Of a stretch of 64,000 nucleotides of DNA, positions 7,943 to 17,700 are shown one piece after another. This DNA is from Pseudomonas capeferrum. GTDB taxonomy: Bacteria; Pseudomonadota; Gammaproteobacteria; Pseudomonadales; Pseudomonadaceae. Position numbers and translations under genes: made by a program. The notes beneath the pieces are model-generated. The model searched no databases and had not been told where the DNA came from. It saw only the letters and a program-made list of their open reading frames with translations. The DNA lies in the NCBI RefSeq assembly GCF_013523055.1, contig NZ_JAAMQM010000021.1, positions 1 through 64,000 on the forward strand, written 5' to 3'. Numbering within the stretch: position 1 is the stretch's first letter; each line of letters starts with the position of its first letter.

Positions 7943-10180
7943 ATGAGCCGATCGATCCTCGAAGGAATACGTGTCATCAGCCTGTGCTCGGGCATTGCCG
8001 GCTCTGCCGCGGGTCTGCATCTGGGCCAAGCAGGTGCCGAAGTGATCATGATCGAGCCGCCCCGCAACCCTGGCAGGGATCAACAGGCACTGTTTGCAGT
8101 ACTCAACCGCGGCAAGCGCAGTGTCATCCTCGACCTCGAAACCCCGACCGCTCGCGTGCAGTTGCAGCACCTGCTCGCGAGCGCCGATGTGCTGTTGCAC
8201 GACTTTACCCCTGCGGTTGCCGCACGCCTGGGCTTGGTAGATGCAGTGCTTCTCGCGACGTTCCCGAAGCTGGTCGTCTCGGCGATCGGCGGCTGGCCGC
8301 AAGGCCATGCACTGGCCGATGCGATGCCCCGGGAAACCTTGATTCTCGCGCGCCTGGGCTTGCTGGACGAGCAACCTGGGCATCGCCCCGGCCCGGTGTT
8401 TGTGCGCATGCCTTATGCCAATTGGCTGGCCAGCTGGTTGTGCGCGATCGGAGTGATGGCGCGTCTGCTGGCGCGTAATCGGGATGGCTGCGGCGGCATT
8501 GCCCATACCAGCCTGGCCCAGGCCGCTCTAGTGCCAATGACCATGCACTGGAGTCGAGCGAAGGCGCCGACCCCCGAGTTCGCCAAGGGCCTGGACAAGC
8601 ATATCCCCATCCCTTTGCATCAATGTGCCGATGGGCGCTGGGTGCATGTGCACTATTCACCGGACAAAGCCCCGTGGATGGCCGCAGGCCTGGCTGAGCT
8701 GGGGGACGCTGAAGTGGCGCGCCTGAATGCGTTGTGGCCACCGAGCCATGTGGCGCCCAACTTCGGTGCCAACAAGGCGATCATGGCGACGCGCCCCGCG
8801 CAGGCCTGGATAGAGCACTTCTGGCTACACGATGTGGCTGCGCAAATCGCGGCGCCATTCGGCGAGGTGTACTTCGATGAGCAGGCACGTCTGAATGGCT
8901 ACGTGGTGGAGGTCGAGGATGCGCAGTTGGGCAAGATCCTGCAGCCCGGACCTGCCTGGCAGGTGCAACCGCCAGCAAAGATAGGTGCCGCCGCGCCGCA
9001 CGCCGGGGAAGGGAATGCGCAACTGCTCCGGGCCGCCTGCGCCGGCATGGCGCAACAGCCTGCCAGCAACCTTGCTCCCGTGGCGCCTTTGCAGGGTGTG
9101 AAGGTGCTGGACCTGGGCGCTTATCTGGCGGGTCCGTTCGCCTGCATGCTGCTGGCAGACCTGGGTGCCGAGGTCATCAAGGTCGAGGCGCCCAAGGGGG
9201 ACGCCATGCGCCGGCTGGAGCGCACGTTCAGTGGCACCCAGCGAGGCAAGCTGGGCGTAGCGTTGCAGCTGGGTGTCGAGCAGACGCAACCAGCGGTCGA
9301 GGCGCTGGTTCGCTGGGCGGATGTGGTGCACCACAATATGCGCCTGCCGGCAGCGCGCAAGCTCAAGGTCGATTACGAGCACCTGAAAGCGCTCAACCCA
9401 CGATTGGTGTACTGCCATGTCAGCGCCTACGGGCCGGCCGGTCCTCGCGCCGACTGGCCAGGCTTCGACCAGTTGATGCAGGCCTCCTGCGGCTGGGAAA
9501 TGGAGCAGGGCGGCGAGGACCAGGCGCCGATGTGGCTGCGCTTTGGCGTCGGGGACTTCTTTGCCGGGATGTCTTCGTTGTATGCACTGCTGCTGGGGCT
9601 TTATCAACGCAATCGCAGCGGTGAAGGGCAGGCCGTCAATGCGTCGTTGCTGGGGGCCACACTGTTGACGATCAGTGAAGCCGTGGCGAAACAGGACGGC
9701 AGCATCACGCCGATCGAGCACCTGGATGCCCAACAGACGGGCCTTGGCGACACCCATCGCTTGTATCGTTGCAACGATGCCTGGGTCGCGGTGGCCGCGC
9801 TGCAAGCCGACGAGGCAGACAGGTTCAGGCAATTGGTCGGCCCTCAACCTCACGCCTGGTTCGCCGACCTTGCCCGGCAGGTTGCGCTCGAACGGCTTCG
9901 TGCCGCACAGGTTCCAGCAGAGGCTGTGATGCAAGCGCAGATGGAGCCGTTTCTCGACAGCCCCGAACATTCAGCGGCCGGGCTTCATGCTCACTATTCC
10001 CATGCGGTGTACGGCGATATGCAACAGATCGGCGCGTTCTGGGATTTCGGCAACCTACCCTTGTCGCTGCAGCGTCCGCCACCGGCACTGGGCCAACACA
10101 CACGCCAGGTTCTCGAAGCGCTCGGTATTGCCAGCCACGACCTCGAGCGCCTGGCCGCAGTCGGACTGGTGGCGCTGTAG
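7943..10180 (+). CDS. Tandem CaiB/BaiF-family (class III) CoA-transferase
   Basis: This 745-aa protein is about twice the usual family length and consists of two CaiB-like halves (about 1-370 and 380-745). The second half has the normal N-terminus ('LDLGAYLAGPFACMLLADLG') and the expected catalytic aspartate, D509, in 'GFDQLMQASCG'. In the first half the matching segment reads 'PRETLILARLG', so a glutamate appears where the aspartate should be; that half may be structural only. The enzyme would transfer CoA between two carboxylic acids and so activate a pathway intermediate. It is the first gene of a five-gene operon with two SDRs, an acyl-CoA dehydrogenase and a kinase. Confidence 0.85.
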   Translation: MSRSILEGIRVISLCSGIAGSAAGLHLGQAGAEVIMIEPPRNPGRDQQALFAVLNRGKRSVILDLETPTARVQLQHLLASADVLLHDFTPAVAARLGLVDAVLLATFPKLVVSAIGGWPQGHALADAMPRETLILARLGLLDEQPGHRPGPVFVRMPYANWLASWLCAIGVMARLLARNRDGCGGIAHTSLAQAALVPMTMHWSRAKAPTPEFAKGLDKHIPIPLHQCADGRWVHVHYSPDKAPWMAAGLAELGDAEVARLNALWPPSHVAPNFGANKAIMATRPAQAWIEHFWLHDVAAQIAAPFGEVYFDEQARLNGYVVEVEDAQLGKILQPGPAWQVQPPAKIGAAAPHAGEGNAQLLRAACAGMAQQPASNLAPVAPLQGVKVLDLGAYLAGPFACMLLADLGAEVIKVEAPKGDAMRRLERTFSGTQRGKLGVALQLGVEQTQPAVEALVRWADVVHHNMRLPAARKLKVDYEHLKALNPRLVYCHVSAYGPAGPRADWPGFDQLMQASCGWEMEQGGEDQAPMWLRFGVGDFFAGMSSLYALLLGLYQRNRSGEGQAVNASLLGATLLTISEAVAKQDGSITPIEHLDAQQTGLGDTHRLYRCNDAWVAVAALQADEADRFRQLVGPQPHAWFADLARQVALERLRAAQVPAEAVMQAQMEPFLDSPEHSAAGLHAHYSHAVYGDMQQIGAFWDFGNLPLSLQRPPPALGQHTRQVLEALGIASHDLERLAAVGLVAL

Positions 10181-10218
10181 CGGTCTGTCATTTCATTTCT
10201 CCAGTACAAGGACTACAC

Positions 10219-10956
10219 ATGAACGCGCTGGATTTCAGTGGCAAGACGGTGTTGGTGATCGGTGGCTCCAGTGGCATCGGCAATGGTATTGCGCAGTGCT
10301 TTCGCCGGCACGGCGCCGAGGTCCATGTGTGGGGCACGCGCACCGATACCGCGGCTTATCGAGACTCGCCAGACTCTGACCTGGAAGGCTTGCAGTACAC
10401 CCAAGTCGATGTGGCCGACGCAGCGCAGATTGACGCTGCGAAGGTGCCGTTCGCTCGCCTGGATGTGCTGGTACAGGCGCAGGGCACAGTGCTTTACGCG
10501 CGCCAGGAGTTCGAGACGGAGGGCTTCAGGCACGTGCTTGACGTCAATCTCACCAGCCTGATGGTCTGTGCCCGCAAATTTCACACGCAGTTGTCACAGA
10601 GCCAAGGTTCGATGATCACTGTCAGCTCGGCAGCCGCCTTTCATTCCACGCGCGGCAACCCGGCCTACAACGCCTCCAAGACCGGTGCGTTCGGATTGAC
10701 CCGAACCCTCGCCGAGGCCTGGGCGCGTGATGGAATCCGGGTGAACGGAATCGCTCCGGGCCTGGTGGAAACCAAGTTGACCCGCGTCACCACCGGCAAC
10801 CCCGAGCGCCTGGAAGGCGCGCTGCGCGGGATTCCCCTGGGCCGCCTGGGTACACCACAGGACATGGCCAATGTGGCGCTGTTCCTGGCGTCGCCACTGG
10901 CCAGCTATGTGCTTGGCCAGACCCTGCTGGTCGACGGCGGCATGCTGCTGGCCTGA
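10219..10956 (+). CDS. Short-chain dehydrogenase/reductase (SDR)
   Basis: This 245-aa classical SDR has the nucleotide-binding motif GGSSGIG near residue 15, an NxxS region in 'TVSSAAAFHS', and the catalytic YNASK near residue 150. It would oxidise a secondary alcohol or reduce a ketone with NAD(P)(H). The start at 10219 lies 38 bp after the CoA-transferase. The operon position suggests a hydroxyacyl-CoA or ring-alcohol substrate. Confidence 0.88.
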   Translation: MNALDFSGKTVLVIGGSSGIGNGIAQCFRRHGAEVHVWGTRTDTAAYRDSPDSDLEGLQYTQVDVADAAQIDAAKVPFARLDVLVQAQGTVLYARQEFETEGFRHVLDVNLTSLMVCARKFHTQLSQSQGSMITVSSAAAFHSTRGNPAYNASKTGAFGLTRTLAEAWARDGIRVNGIAPGLVETKLTRVTTGNPERLEGALRGIPLGRLGTPQDMANVALFLASPLASYVLGQTLLVDGGMLLA

Positions 10957-10980
10957 TGTTCATTTGCTGGGAGAATCACC

Positions 10981-12276
10981 GTGACTTGGGACTTTGAAAC
11001 CGACCTTGAAACTCAAGTGGAACTCGATTGGATCGAGCAATTCGTACGCGAAGAAGTCGAGCCTCTCGAGCATGTACTGGGCAGCCCGTGGAACATCCAT
11101 GACCCGTTGTTCAAGCAGTTGGTCAAACCGCTGCAGGCTCAGGTGAAGGCGCGCAAGTTGTGGGCGTGTCACCTGGGGCCGGAACTAGGGGGCAGCGGCT
11201 ACGGGCAAGTGCGCCTGGCGCTGATCAACGAAATCCTCGGACGGGCACTGTTCGGGCCAGTCGTATTCGGCTGCCAGGCGCCGGATTCGGGCAACAGTGA
11301 AATTCTCGCCCACTACGGTACGCCCGAGCAAAAGCGACGTTACCTGCAGCCGCTGCTGGCGGGCGACATCGTTTCCTGTTTCGCCATGACCGAACCCCAA
11401 GGGGGCGCGGACCCGAGTGTCATCACCACCGAGGCCGTGCGTGACGGCGACGGCTGGTTGCTCAGCGGTGAAAAATGGTTTGCCTCCAATGCTCGTTACG
11501 CAGCGTTCTACATCGTGATGGCGATCACCGACAAGCGTGTCTCGGTGCACGAGGGCACGTCGATGTTCATCATTGCCGCGGATGCTCCCGGCGTGCGCAT
11601 CATCCGTAACGTGGGGATCGCCGACGACCCTGCGGCAACCCACGCCTACCTGTCGTTCGACAAGGTGCGGGTGTCGGCCCGCGACCTGCTCGGCGAGCCC
11701 GGACAGGCCTTCGCCGTGGCCCAGGTGCGATTGGGCGGTGGTCGGGTGCACCATGCGATGCGTGTCATTGGTCAGGCCCAAAAAGCCCTGGATTGCCTCT
11801 GCGAGCGTGCGCTGTCGCGTACCACCCAGGGCAGCCGCCTGGCGGACAAGCAGATGGTCCAGGAGAAGATCGCCGATTCGTGGATCGAGCTGGAGCAGTT
11901 CCGGCTGCTGGTGATGCGCACTGCGTGGCGCATCGATCACTATCAGGATTACAGGCGCGTGCGCAAGGATATCGCCGCGGTCAAGGTTGCCATGCCGAAA
12001 GTGCTGCACGACATCGCTGCACGCGCGTTGCAGGTACATGGCTCGCTGGGCGTCAGCGAAGAGATGCCGTTTGTCGGTCACATCGTGCGCTCGTTCCAGA
12101 TGGGGTTGGCCGATGGGCCAACCGAGGTGCACAAGATCACCGTCGCCAAACAGCTGTTGCGTGACTATGAGGCCTGCGACGCCTTGTTCCCCAGTTATCA
12201 CCGACCGACGGCTGCAGCTCGCGCCCAGGAGAAGTACGCCCCCGCGTTGGCCAGCCTACAGGCGTTAGAAGCATGA
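10981..12276 (+). CDS. Acyl-CoA dehydrogenase, ACAD10/11 (LvaC-like) branch
   Basis: A 431-aa flavoprotein with the family's regular motifs: 'FAMTEPQGGADPS' (FAD/substrate contact, about residue 137) and the C-terminal 'LADGPTEVHK' segment. That last motif is typical of the ACAD10/11 branch rather than of short- or medium-chain enzymes. GTG at 10981 is the start. The next gene, an APH-type kinase, overlaps it by 4 bp, so the two are translationally coupled. In Pseudomonas putida LvaA/LvaC and in mammalian ACAD10/11, such a kinase phosphorylates a 4-hydroxyacyl-CoA and the dehydrogenase-fold enzyme removes the phosphate to give an enoyl-CoA. I infer a similar phosphorylation-elimination step here. 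Confidence 0.85.
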   Translation: MTWDFETDLETQVELDWIEQFVREEVEPLEHVLGSPWNIHDPLFKQLVKPLQAQVKARKLWACHLGPELGGSGYGQVRLALINEILGRALFGPVVFGCQAPDSGNSEILAHYGTPEQKRRYLQPLLAGDIVSCFAMTEPQGGADPSVITTEAVRDGDGWLLSGEKWFASNARYAAFYIVMAITDKRVSVHEGTSMFIIAADAPGVRIIRNVGIADDPAATHAYLSFDKVRVSARDLLGEPGQAFAVAQVRLGGGRVHHAMRVIGQAQKALDCLCERALSRTTQGSRLADKQMVQEKIADSWIELEQFRLLVMRTAWRIDHYQDYRRVRKDIAAVKVAMPKVLHDIAARALQVHGSLGVSEEMPFVGHIVRSFQMGLADGPTEVHKITVAKQLLRDYEACDALFPSYHRPTAAARAQEKYAPALASLQALEA

Positions 12277-13322
12277 GCGACTGGCAGGGGTTGGTCGACC
12301 TTGAACGCCTGGCACAATGGATGGACAGCCAGGGTTTGGAAAGCGGCCCCATTGAAGCGCCGCAACAACTGATCGGCGGCACGCAGAATGTGCTGGTGAG
12401 GGCGCGGCGCGGTACGCGTGAGTTCGTACTGCGTCGGCCCTCCCTGGCGCTGCGTGAGGTCGGCAGACGCACCATCATGCGCGAAGCGCGCCTGCTCAAG
12501 GCGTTGGCGGGCAGCGGGGTCCCTCATGCCGGGTTGATTGCCGCCTGCGACGACGAATCGGTCCTGGGTGCAAGCTTCTACCTGATGGAGTCGGTGCAGG
12601 GCTTCAACCCCACTGGCGATGCAGGCTTGCCGGCGCCGCATGCCCTGCGGCCGGACCTGCGCAGACGCATGGGCCTGGCGATGGTGGATGCGCTGTTGCG
12701 TCTGGGTGAAGTCGACTACCGAGCAGTGGGGTTGGCGGACTTCGGTCGCCCAGAGGGTTTTCATCAGCGCCAGGTAGCGCGGTGGCTGGCACAACTGGAC
12801 AGCGTTCGGGGATACCCCGGTTGGCCCGGTGCGGATGGCTTGCCAGGCCTGAAGCGCCTGGCGGATTGGCTGGAGGCCAATTGCCCGCAACAATTTCAGC
12901 CTGGCATCCAGCACGGGGACTTTCATCTGTCGAATGTCATGTTCCGCCCTGACAGCGGCGACCTGGCTGCCGTGGTCGATTGGGAGCTGGCAACCATAGG
13001 TGACCCATTGCTGGATCTTGCCTGGCTGGTCGTCACCTGGCCGGATGACGATGGCCGGGGTGCGGGCACCATCGAAGTGCATCCTTGGGAGGGTTTTTGC
13101 AGCAGCAAGGAATTGGTGGCCCGATACCAGGCCGGTAGCCCGCGCTCGTTGGCGGATTTCACCTGGTACCTGGTACTGGCGGGGTTCAAGCTCGGCATCT
13201 TTCTTGAAGTCAGCTATGCCCGAGCCTGTGCGGGCAAGGCGTCCATGGCAACCGGCGAAAGGCACCACGCCTCGGCCCTGCGCCTGATCGCCCAGGCGCT
13301 GCAGCGTATCGATTACCCCTAG
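12273..13322 (+). CDS. APH-fold kinase, ACAD10/11 (LvaA-like) type
   Basis: A 349-aa protein of the aminoglycoside-phosphotransferase fold. It shows the N-lobe pattern ('EFVLRRPSLALREVG', then 'MREARLLKAL'), the catalytic loop HGDFHLSN (H214, D216, N221) and the metal-binding 'VVDWELATIGD' (D236). This is the form fused to acyl-CoA dehydrogenases in animals and found beside them in bacteria, not an antibiotic-resistance enzyme. It would phosphorylate a hydroxyl on an acyl-CoA intermediate. Its ATG overlaps the dehydrogenase stop codon (ATGA), which strongly ties the two functions together. Confidence 0.87.
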   Translation: MSDWQGLVDLERLAQWMDSQGLESGPIEAPQQLIGGTQNVLVRARRGTREFVLRRPSLALREVGRRTIMREARLLKALAGSGVPHAGLIAACDDESVLGASFYLMESVQGFNPTGDAGLPAPHALRPDLRRRMGLAMVDALLRLGEVDYRAVGLADFGRPEGFHQRQVARWLAQLDSVRGYPGWPGADGLPGLKRLADWLEANCPQQFQPGIQHGDFHLSNVMFRPDSGDLAAVVDWELATIGDPLLDLAWLVVTWPDDDGRGAGTIEVHPWEGFCSSKELVARYQAGSPRSLADFTWYLVLAGFKLGIFLEVSYARACAGKASMATGERHHASALRLIAQALQRIDYP

Positions 13323-13344
13323 GTCAGAACAGGAGAAACAACCC

Positions 13345-14100
13345 ATGCAACTGGCAGGTAAACGTATTGTTGTCACCGGTGGCAACCGAGGGATCGGTGC
13401 CGCAGTGGTCAAGGCCTTCGTAGAGCAGGGCGCACAGGTCATAAACCTCGACCTCGCAGAGAGCGCCATGGTTGAAGGGCAGGGTGGCGGTTGGGCACGC
13501 ACGCGAGTCTGCGACATTTCGCAGCGCGAATCGGTAGACAGCGCCTTCGCCTGGGCCAATGAGCAACTGCAAGGCCTGGATGTACTGGTGCACGCCGCTG
13601 GCATCGCGCCCAATGCGCGCGCCGATGCTATTACCCTGGACGACTGGGAGAGCGTGTTTGCAGTGAATGCGCGCGGCACGTTCCTGACCAACCGCGCCGC
13701 CTATGAACTGCTCAAGTCTACTGGCGGGCGAATCATCAATTTTGCTTCTGCCGCCGGTGTGCTCGGTCAGCCCGGCAAGGCGCACTACGCCGCAAGCAAG
13801 GGTGCAGTATTGGCCTGGACGCGCACCGTGGCACGGGAATGGGGACCGTTGGGCATTACCGTCAACGCCATTGCGCCGGCAATGTGGACGCCCATGTACG
13901 AGGCCACTCGTGCCAGCATGAGCGCCGAGCAATTGCAGCAGCATGATGCCTACATGGCGGGGCAGGTTCCGATTGGTGGTCGACTGGGCGAGCCAGCTCG
14001 CGACCTGGCGCCCGTACTGGTATTTCTGGCAGGTGACGGTTCGCGGTTTGTCACGGGGCAAACGCTGATGATCGATGGCGGGATGTTGATGCTCAGCTGA
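13345..14100 (+). CDS. Short-chain dehydrogenase/reductase (SDR)
   Basis: A 251-aa classical SDR with TGGNRGIG near residue 12, 'NFASAAGVLG' carrying the catalytic serine, and YAASK near residue 150. It is the last gene of the CoA-transferase operon, 22 bp after the kinase, and ends immediately at a large palindromic terminator. It would carry out an NAD(P)-dependent alcohol/ketone interconversion, plausibly the 3-hydroxyacyl-CoA dehydrogenase of this module. Confidence 0.88.
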   Translation: MQLAGKRIVVTGGNRGIGAAVVKAFVEQGAQVINLDLAESAMVEGQGGGWARTRVCDISQRESVDSAFAWANEQLQGLDVLVHAAGIAPNARADAITLDDWESVFAVNARGTFLTNRAAYELLKSTGGRIINFASAAGVLGQPGKAHYAASKGAVLAWTRTVAREWGPLGITVNAIAPAMWTPMYEATRASMSAEQLQQHDAYMAGQVPIGGRLGEPARDLAPVLVFLAGDGSRFVTGQTLMIDGGMLMLS

Positions 14101-14135
14101 TCTTGCGGGAGCGGCGCATGCCGCTCCCGCAAGAT
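14100..14135. terminator. Perfect 36-bp palindromic bidirectional terminator
   Basis: Two perfect 16-bp arms (14100-14115 and 14120-14135) enclose the loop GCAT. It starts within the last base of the SDR stop codon and lies 9 bp before the end of the convergent folE gene. There is no long T-run, so termination may depend on the very stable stem or on Rho. Confidence 0.75.
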
Positions 14136-14144
14136 CAGCCAGGG

Positions 14145-14702
14145 CTAACGGCTACGGATCAGCTGCAGGAACTCCTGGCGAGTATTGTACGACTCGCGCA
14201 TGCAGCCCAGCATGACCGACGTGCTCATCACCGAGTTCTGCTTCTCCACGCCGCGCATCATCATGCACATATGCTTGGCCTCGATCACCACCGCCACGCC
14301 GGCGGCATGGGTGACCTCGGCAATCGCTTCGGCAATCTGGCGGGTCAGGTTCTCCTGGATCTGCAGCCTGCGGGCAAACATGTCGACGATACGCGCCACC
14401 TTCGACAGCCCCAGGACCTTGCCCGTGGGAATATAGGCAACGTGCGCCTTGCCAATGAACGGCAACAGATGGTGCTCGCACAGCGAATACAGTTCGATAT
14501 CTCGGACGATGACCATTTCGTCGTTATCCGAGTCGAACAGTGCGCCGTTGACGATCTGCTCAAGGCTTTGCTGATAGCCCTGACACAGGTACTGCATGGC
14601 TTTCGCTGCGCGCTTTGGCGTATCCAGCAAGCCTTCGCGTTGCGGGTTCTCGCCGATGCCCTGCAGAATCTCGCGGTAGTTTCGGGTCATTTCCTCGTTC
14701 AT
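14145..14702 (-). CDS. folE: GTP cyclohydrolase I
   Basis: A 185-aa, full-length type I GTP cyclohydrolase. The zinc ligands are visible as C75, H78 ('SLCEHHLLPF') and C146 ('KHMCMMMRG'), together with the GTP-binding 'PTGKVLGLSKVARI'. It converts GTP to dihydroneopterin triphosphate, the first step of folate and pterin synthesis, in the cytoplasm. It lies only 12 bp downstream of the indolepyruvate oxidoreductase gene and is evidently co-transcribed with it. That is unusual for folE and suggests an extra copy recruited to this locus rather than the housekeeping gene. Confidence 0.93.
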   Translation of the reverse strand: MNEEMTRNYREILQGIGENPQREGLLDTPKRAAKAMQYLCQGYQQSLEQIVNGALFDSDNDEMVIVRDIELYSLCEHHLLPFIGKAHVAYIPTGKVLGLSKVARIVDMFARRLQIQENLTRQIAEAIAEVTHAAGVAVVIEAKHMCMMMRGVEKQNSVMSTSVMLGCMRESYNTRQEFLQLIRSR

Positions 14703-14714
14703 GATTGTCCCTGT

Positions 14715-17700
14715 TCAGAGTTGAGTGATGGCAATCTTGCCGGTGGCTTGGCTGGCCTCGTGAAACTGTCCGGTCGAGCCATTGCGCCATTGCTCCAGCA
14801 ACTGCGCCTGACGCTGGTGAGCATGATGCAGGAAGCGCTCTTTTACCGGCCCGTAACCGCGCACGCTGTCCGGCAGCTCCAGCAGGTCCCGTGCCAGTTG
14901 CAAGTTGTCGCTGCGCAGGCCCGACAGCACTTCATCCAGAATACTTTCGTAGTTGCGCAACCAGTCGCGTTCCACCTTGCGCTCATGAGTATGGCCGAAC
15001 GGGTCGAGCCAGGTGTTACGCAAAACCTTGAGCCTGGCCAGCAGCTTGAAGCCTTGCAGCATCCAAGGTCCGAAGCTGCGTTTTTTCGGTTCTTTGCCTG
15101 TGTGGTTGTCGTTGAGCAGCGGCGGCGCCAGGTGGAAACGCAGGCGGTAGTCACCCTCGAAAGTCGATTGGATGTTCGCCAGGAACTCGCCGTTGCTGAA
15201 CAGGCGAGCTACCTCGTATTCATCCTTGATCGCCAGCACCTTGAAGTAGTGGCGGGCTACGCTTTTGGACAGCTCGCCCGGCTGGCCCAGTAACCGGGTT
15301 TCGGCCGCCATGAAGTGCTCGACGCGTTGGCGATAACGCTGAGCATAGGCCTTGTTCTGGTAGGCCGTCAGAACGCTTATGCGCCGCTCCAGCGTTTCTT
15401 CCAGGGTCTGCGACAGCATGCGGTCGGCGCTTGGTTTTTTGCCGGCCTCGACCATGCGCAGCACGCGTGACAGGTCGTGGGCGCTGCGTCGGCCCCAGGC
15501 AAAGGCTGCAAGGTTGAAGGCCACCGCCGTGCCATTGAGTTCAATGGCCTGCACCAGCGCCGCTTCGCCCACCGGCAACCAGCCTTTCTGGTAGGCATAG
15601 CCCAGCATGAAGGTGTTGGTGGCGATTGAATCGCCCATCAACGCCGTGGCAATTCTGCTCGCGTCGACAAAGTCCGCCCGCGCAGGGCCAACGGCTTCGG
15701 CAATTTGCTCCGACATGCCTCGGGTATGGAATTGCGGGTCAGGATGGCTGGTCAGATCGCCACTTTGCGCCTGCAGAGCGAAGGTGCGCACGAACGCGCT
15801 GGTGATGCTTTGCTCGCTGTTGACCAGGGCATGCGTCACCCCCTGACGTAGCTTGGACAACGTTTCGGTGTTGGCGCTGACCACCAGGTCGCAGCCCAGC
15901 AGCAGGGCAGCTTCACCCTCGGCGATTCGTGGGGCGAACAGCTGTTCCTGGCGTGCGGCGATACGAATGTGCGACCAGACCGCGCCGCCTTTTTGCGCCA
16001 TGCCGGCCATGTCGAGGTTGAGCGTACCTTTACCTTCGATAAATGCCGCCATGCCCAGCAAGGCACCGATGGTCACCACACCCGTGCCCCCCACGCCGGT
16101 CACCAGGATGCTGTACGGCTCATCGAGGGTGACGGTCGAAGGGGTGGGCAGATCCCAGAGGTCGTCGGCCTTGACTGCCAGGGCCTGCGGCTTGCGCAAG
16201 GTGCCGCCTTCGACGGTGACGAAGCTTGGGCAGAAGCCGTTGAGGCAGGTGAAGTCCTTGTTGCACGAAGACTGGTCGATCTCGCGCTTGCGGCCGTACT
16301 CGGTGTCCACCGCTACCACCGACATGCAGTTGGACTTGCTGCTGCAGTCGCCACAGCCCTCGCATACCGCTTCGTTAATGACCACCCGACGTGCCGGGTC
16401 GGGGAATTTGCCGCGCTTGCGACGCCTGCGTTTCTCCGCGGCGCAGGTCTGGTCATAGATAATTGCCGACACACCCTGGAACTGGCGCAACTGTTCCTGT
16501 ACCTCGTCCATCTTGTCGCGACGCACCACCGGTACACCTTGGGCCAGATCATGGATGTCTTTGTACTTCTCGACATCGTCGCTGACCACCACCAGGCACT
16601 GAACGCCTTCTGCCGCCAATTGGCGGCTGATTTGTGCCACGCTCAGGCTGCCGTCCACCGGTTGCCCGCCTGTCATGGCCACGGCATCGTTGTAGAGAAT
16701 CTTGTAGGTAATCTGCGCCTTTGCCGCGATGGCGGCACGAATGGCGAGAATGCCGGAGTGGAAGTAGGTGCCGTCGCCCAGGTTGGCAAAGACGTGCTGG
16801 GTGGTGGTAAACGGCGCCTGGCCGATCCAGGCCACGCCTTCGCCACCCATCTGGCTGAATGTCTGGGTTTGCGGGTAGATCCAGGCGGCCATGTAGTGAC
16901 AGCCGATACCGGCCAGCGCGCGGCTGCCTTGCGGCACCTTGGTCGAGGTGTTGTGCGGGCAGCCGGAACAGTAGTGCGGCACGCGCTCCATCAGGTTGCT
17001 GAGCTGGCCTTTGCCGGCAAGCTGTGCGTCCAGTACGGCCAGGCGTACCTGCAGCGGGCCGCCTGGGTGCAGGCGCAGGATGCGCTTGGCCAGGGCTCGC
17101 GCGATCATCGCCGGGGTCAGGTCATTGATGGCCGGTAGCAACCAGTCGGTGTGCGGCAGGCTCCATTCACCCTTGTCGTCGAACTTGCCGACGATGCGCG
17201 GGCGTACGTCTTCACGCCAGTTGTAGAGCTCTTCCTTGAGCTGGTATTCGATCAGGTGGCGCTTTTCTTCCACCACCACAATCTCTTCCAGGCCTTCGGC
17301 GAACTGGCGCACACCTTCGGCTTCCAGCGGCCAGACCATGCCGACCTTGTACACGCGCAGGCCGATCTTCTGCGCCTGCGCCTCGTCGATCCCGAGGATA
17401 TTCAGGGCCTGGCAGACGTCGAGATAGGACTTGCCCGAGGTGACGATGCCGATTCGTGCATTCGGCGCATCCATGACGATGCGATCGAGACGGTTGGCGC
17501 GGGCATAGGCCAGGGCGGCATACAGCTTGTGCTCCAGCAGGCGCTGTTCCTGGGCCAGTGGCGGATCGGGCCAGCGGATGTTCAGGCCGCCTTCGGGCAA
17601 CGCGATAGTCGGGATGACCGGCTGTACGCGGTGGACGTCGATATCGACGACGGCCGCGCTTTCAACGGTGTCGGCCACCGCCTTGAGGGCGACCCAGCAA

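Noticed and set aside
12273..13322. Aminoglycoside resistance gene
   Set aside because: The APH fold is present, but the sequence pattern and the overlap with an acyl-CoA dehydrogenase gene identify the ACAD10/11 metabolic kinase type.
12198..13691. 497-codon open frame on the minus strand
   Set aside because: It lies opposite the APH kinase and the following SDR, whose motifs are clear. Its translation is rich in Arg/Ala/Pro with no recognisable domain, so it is an antisense shadow of GC-rich coding DNA.
14103..15293. 396-codon open frame on the plus strand
   Set aside because: It overlaps folE and the 3' end of the oxidoreductase in antisense and begins inside the terminator palindrome.
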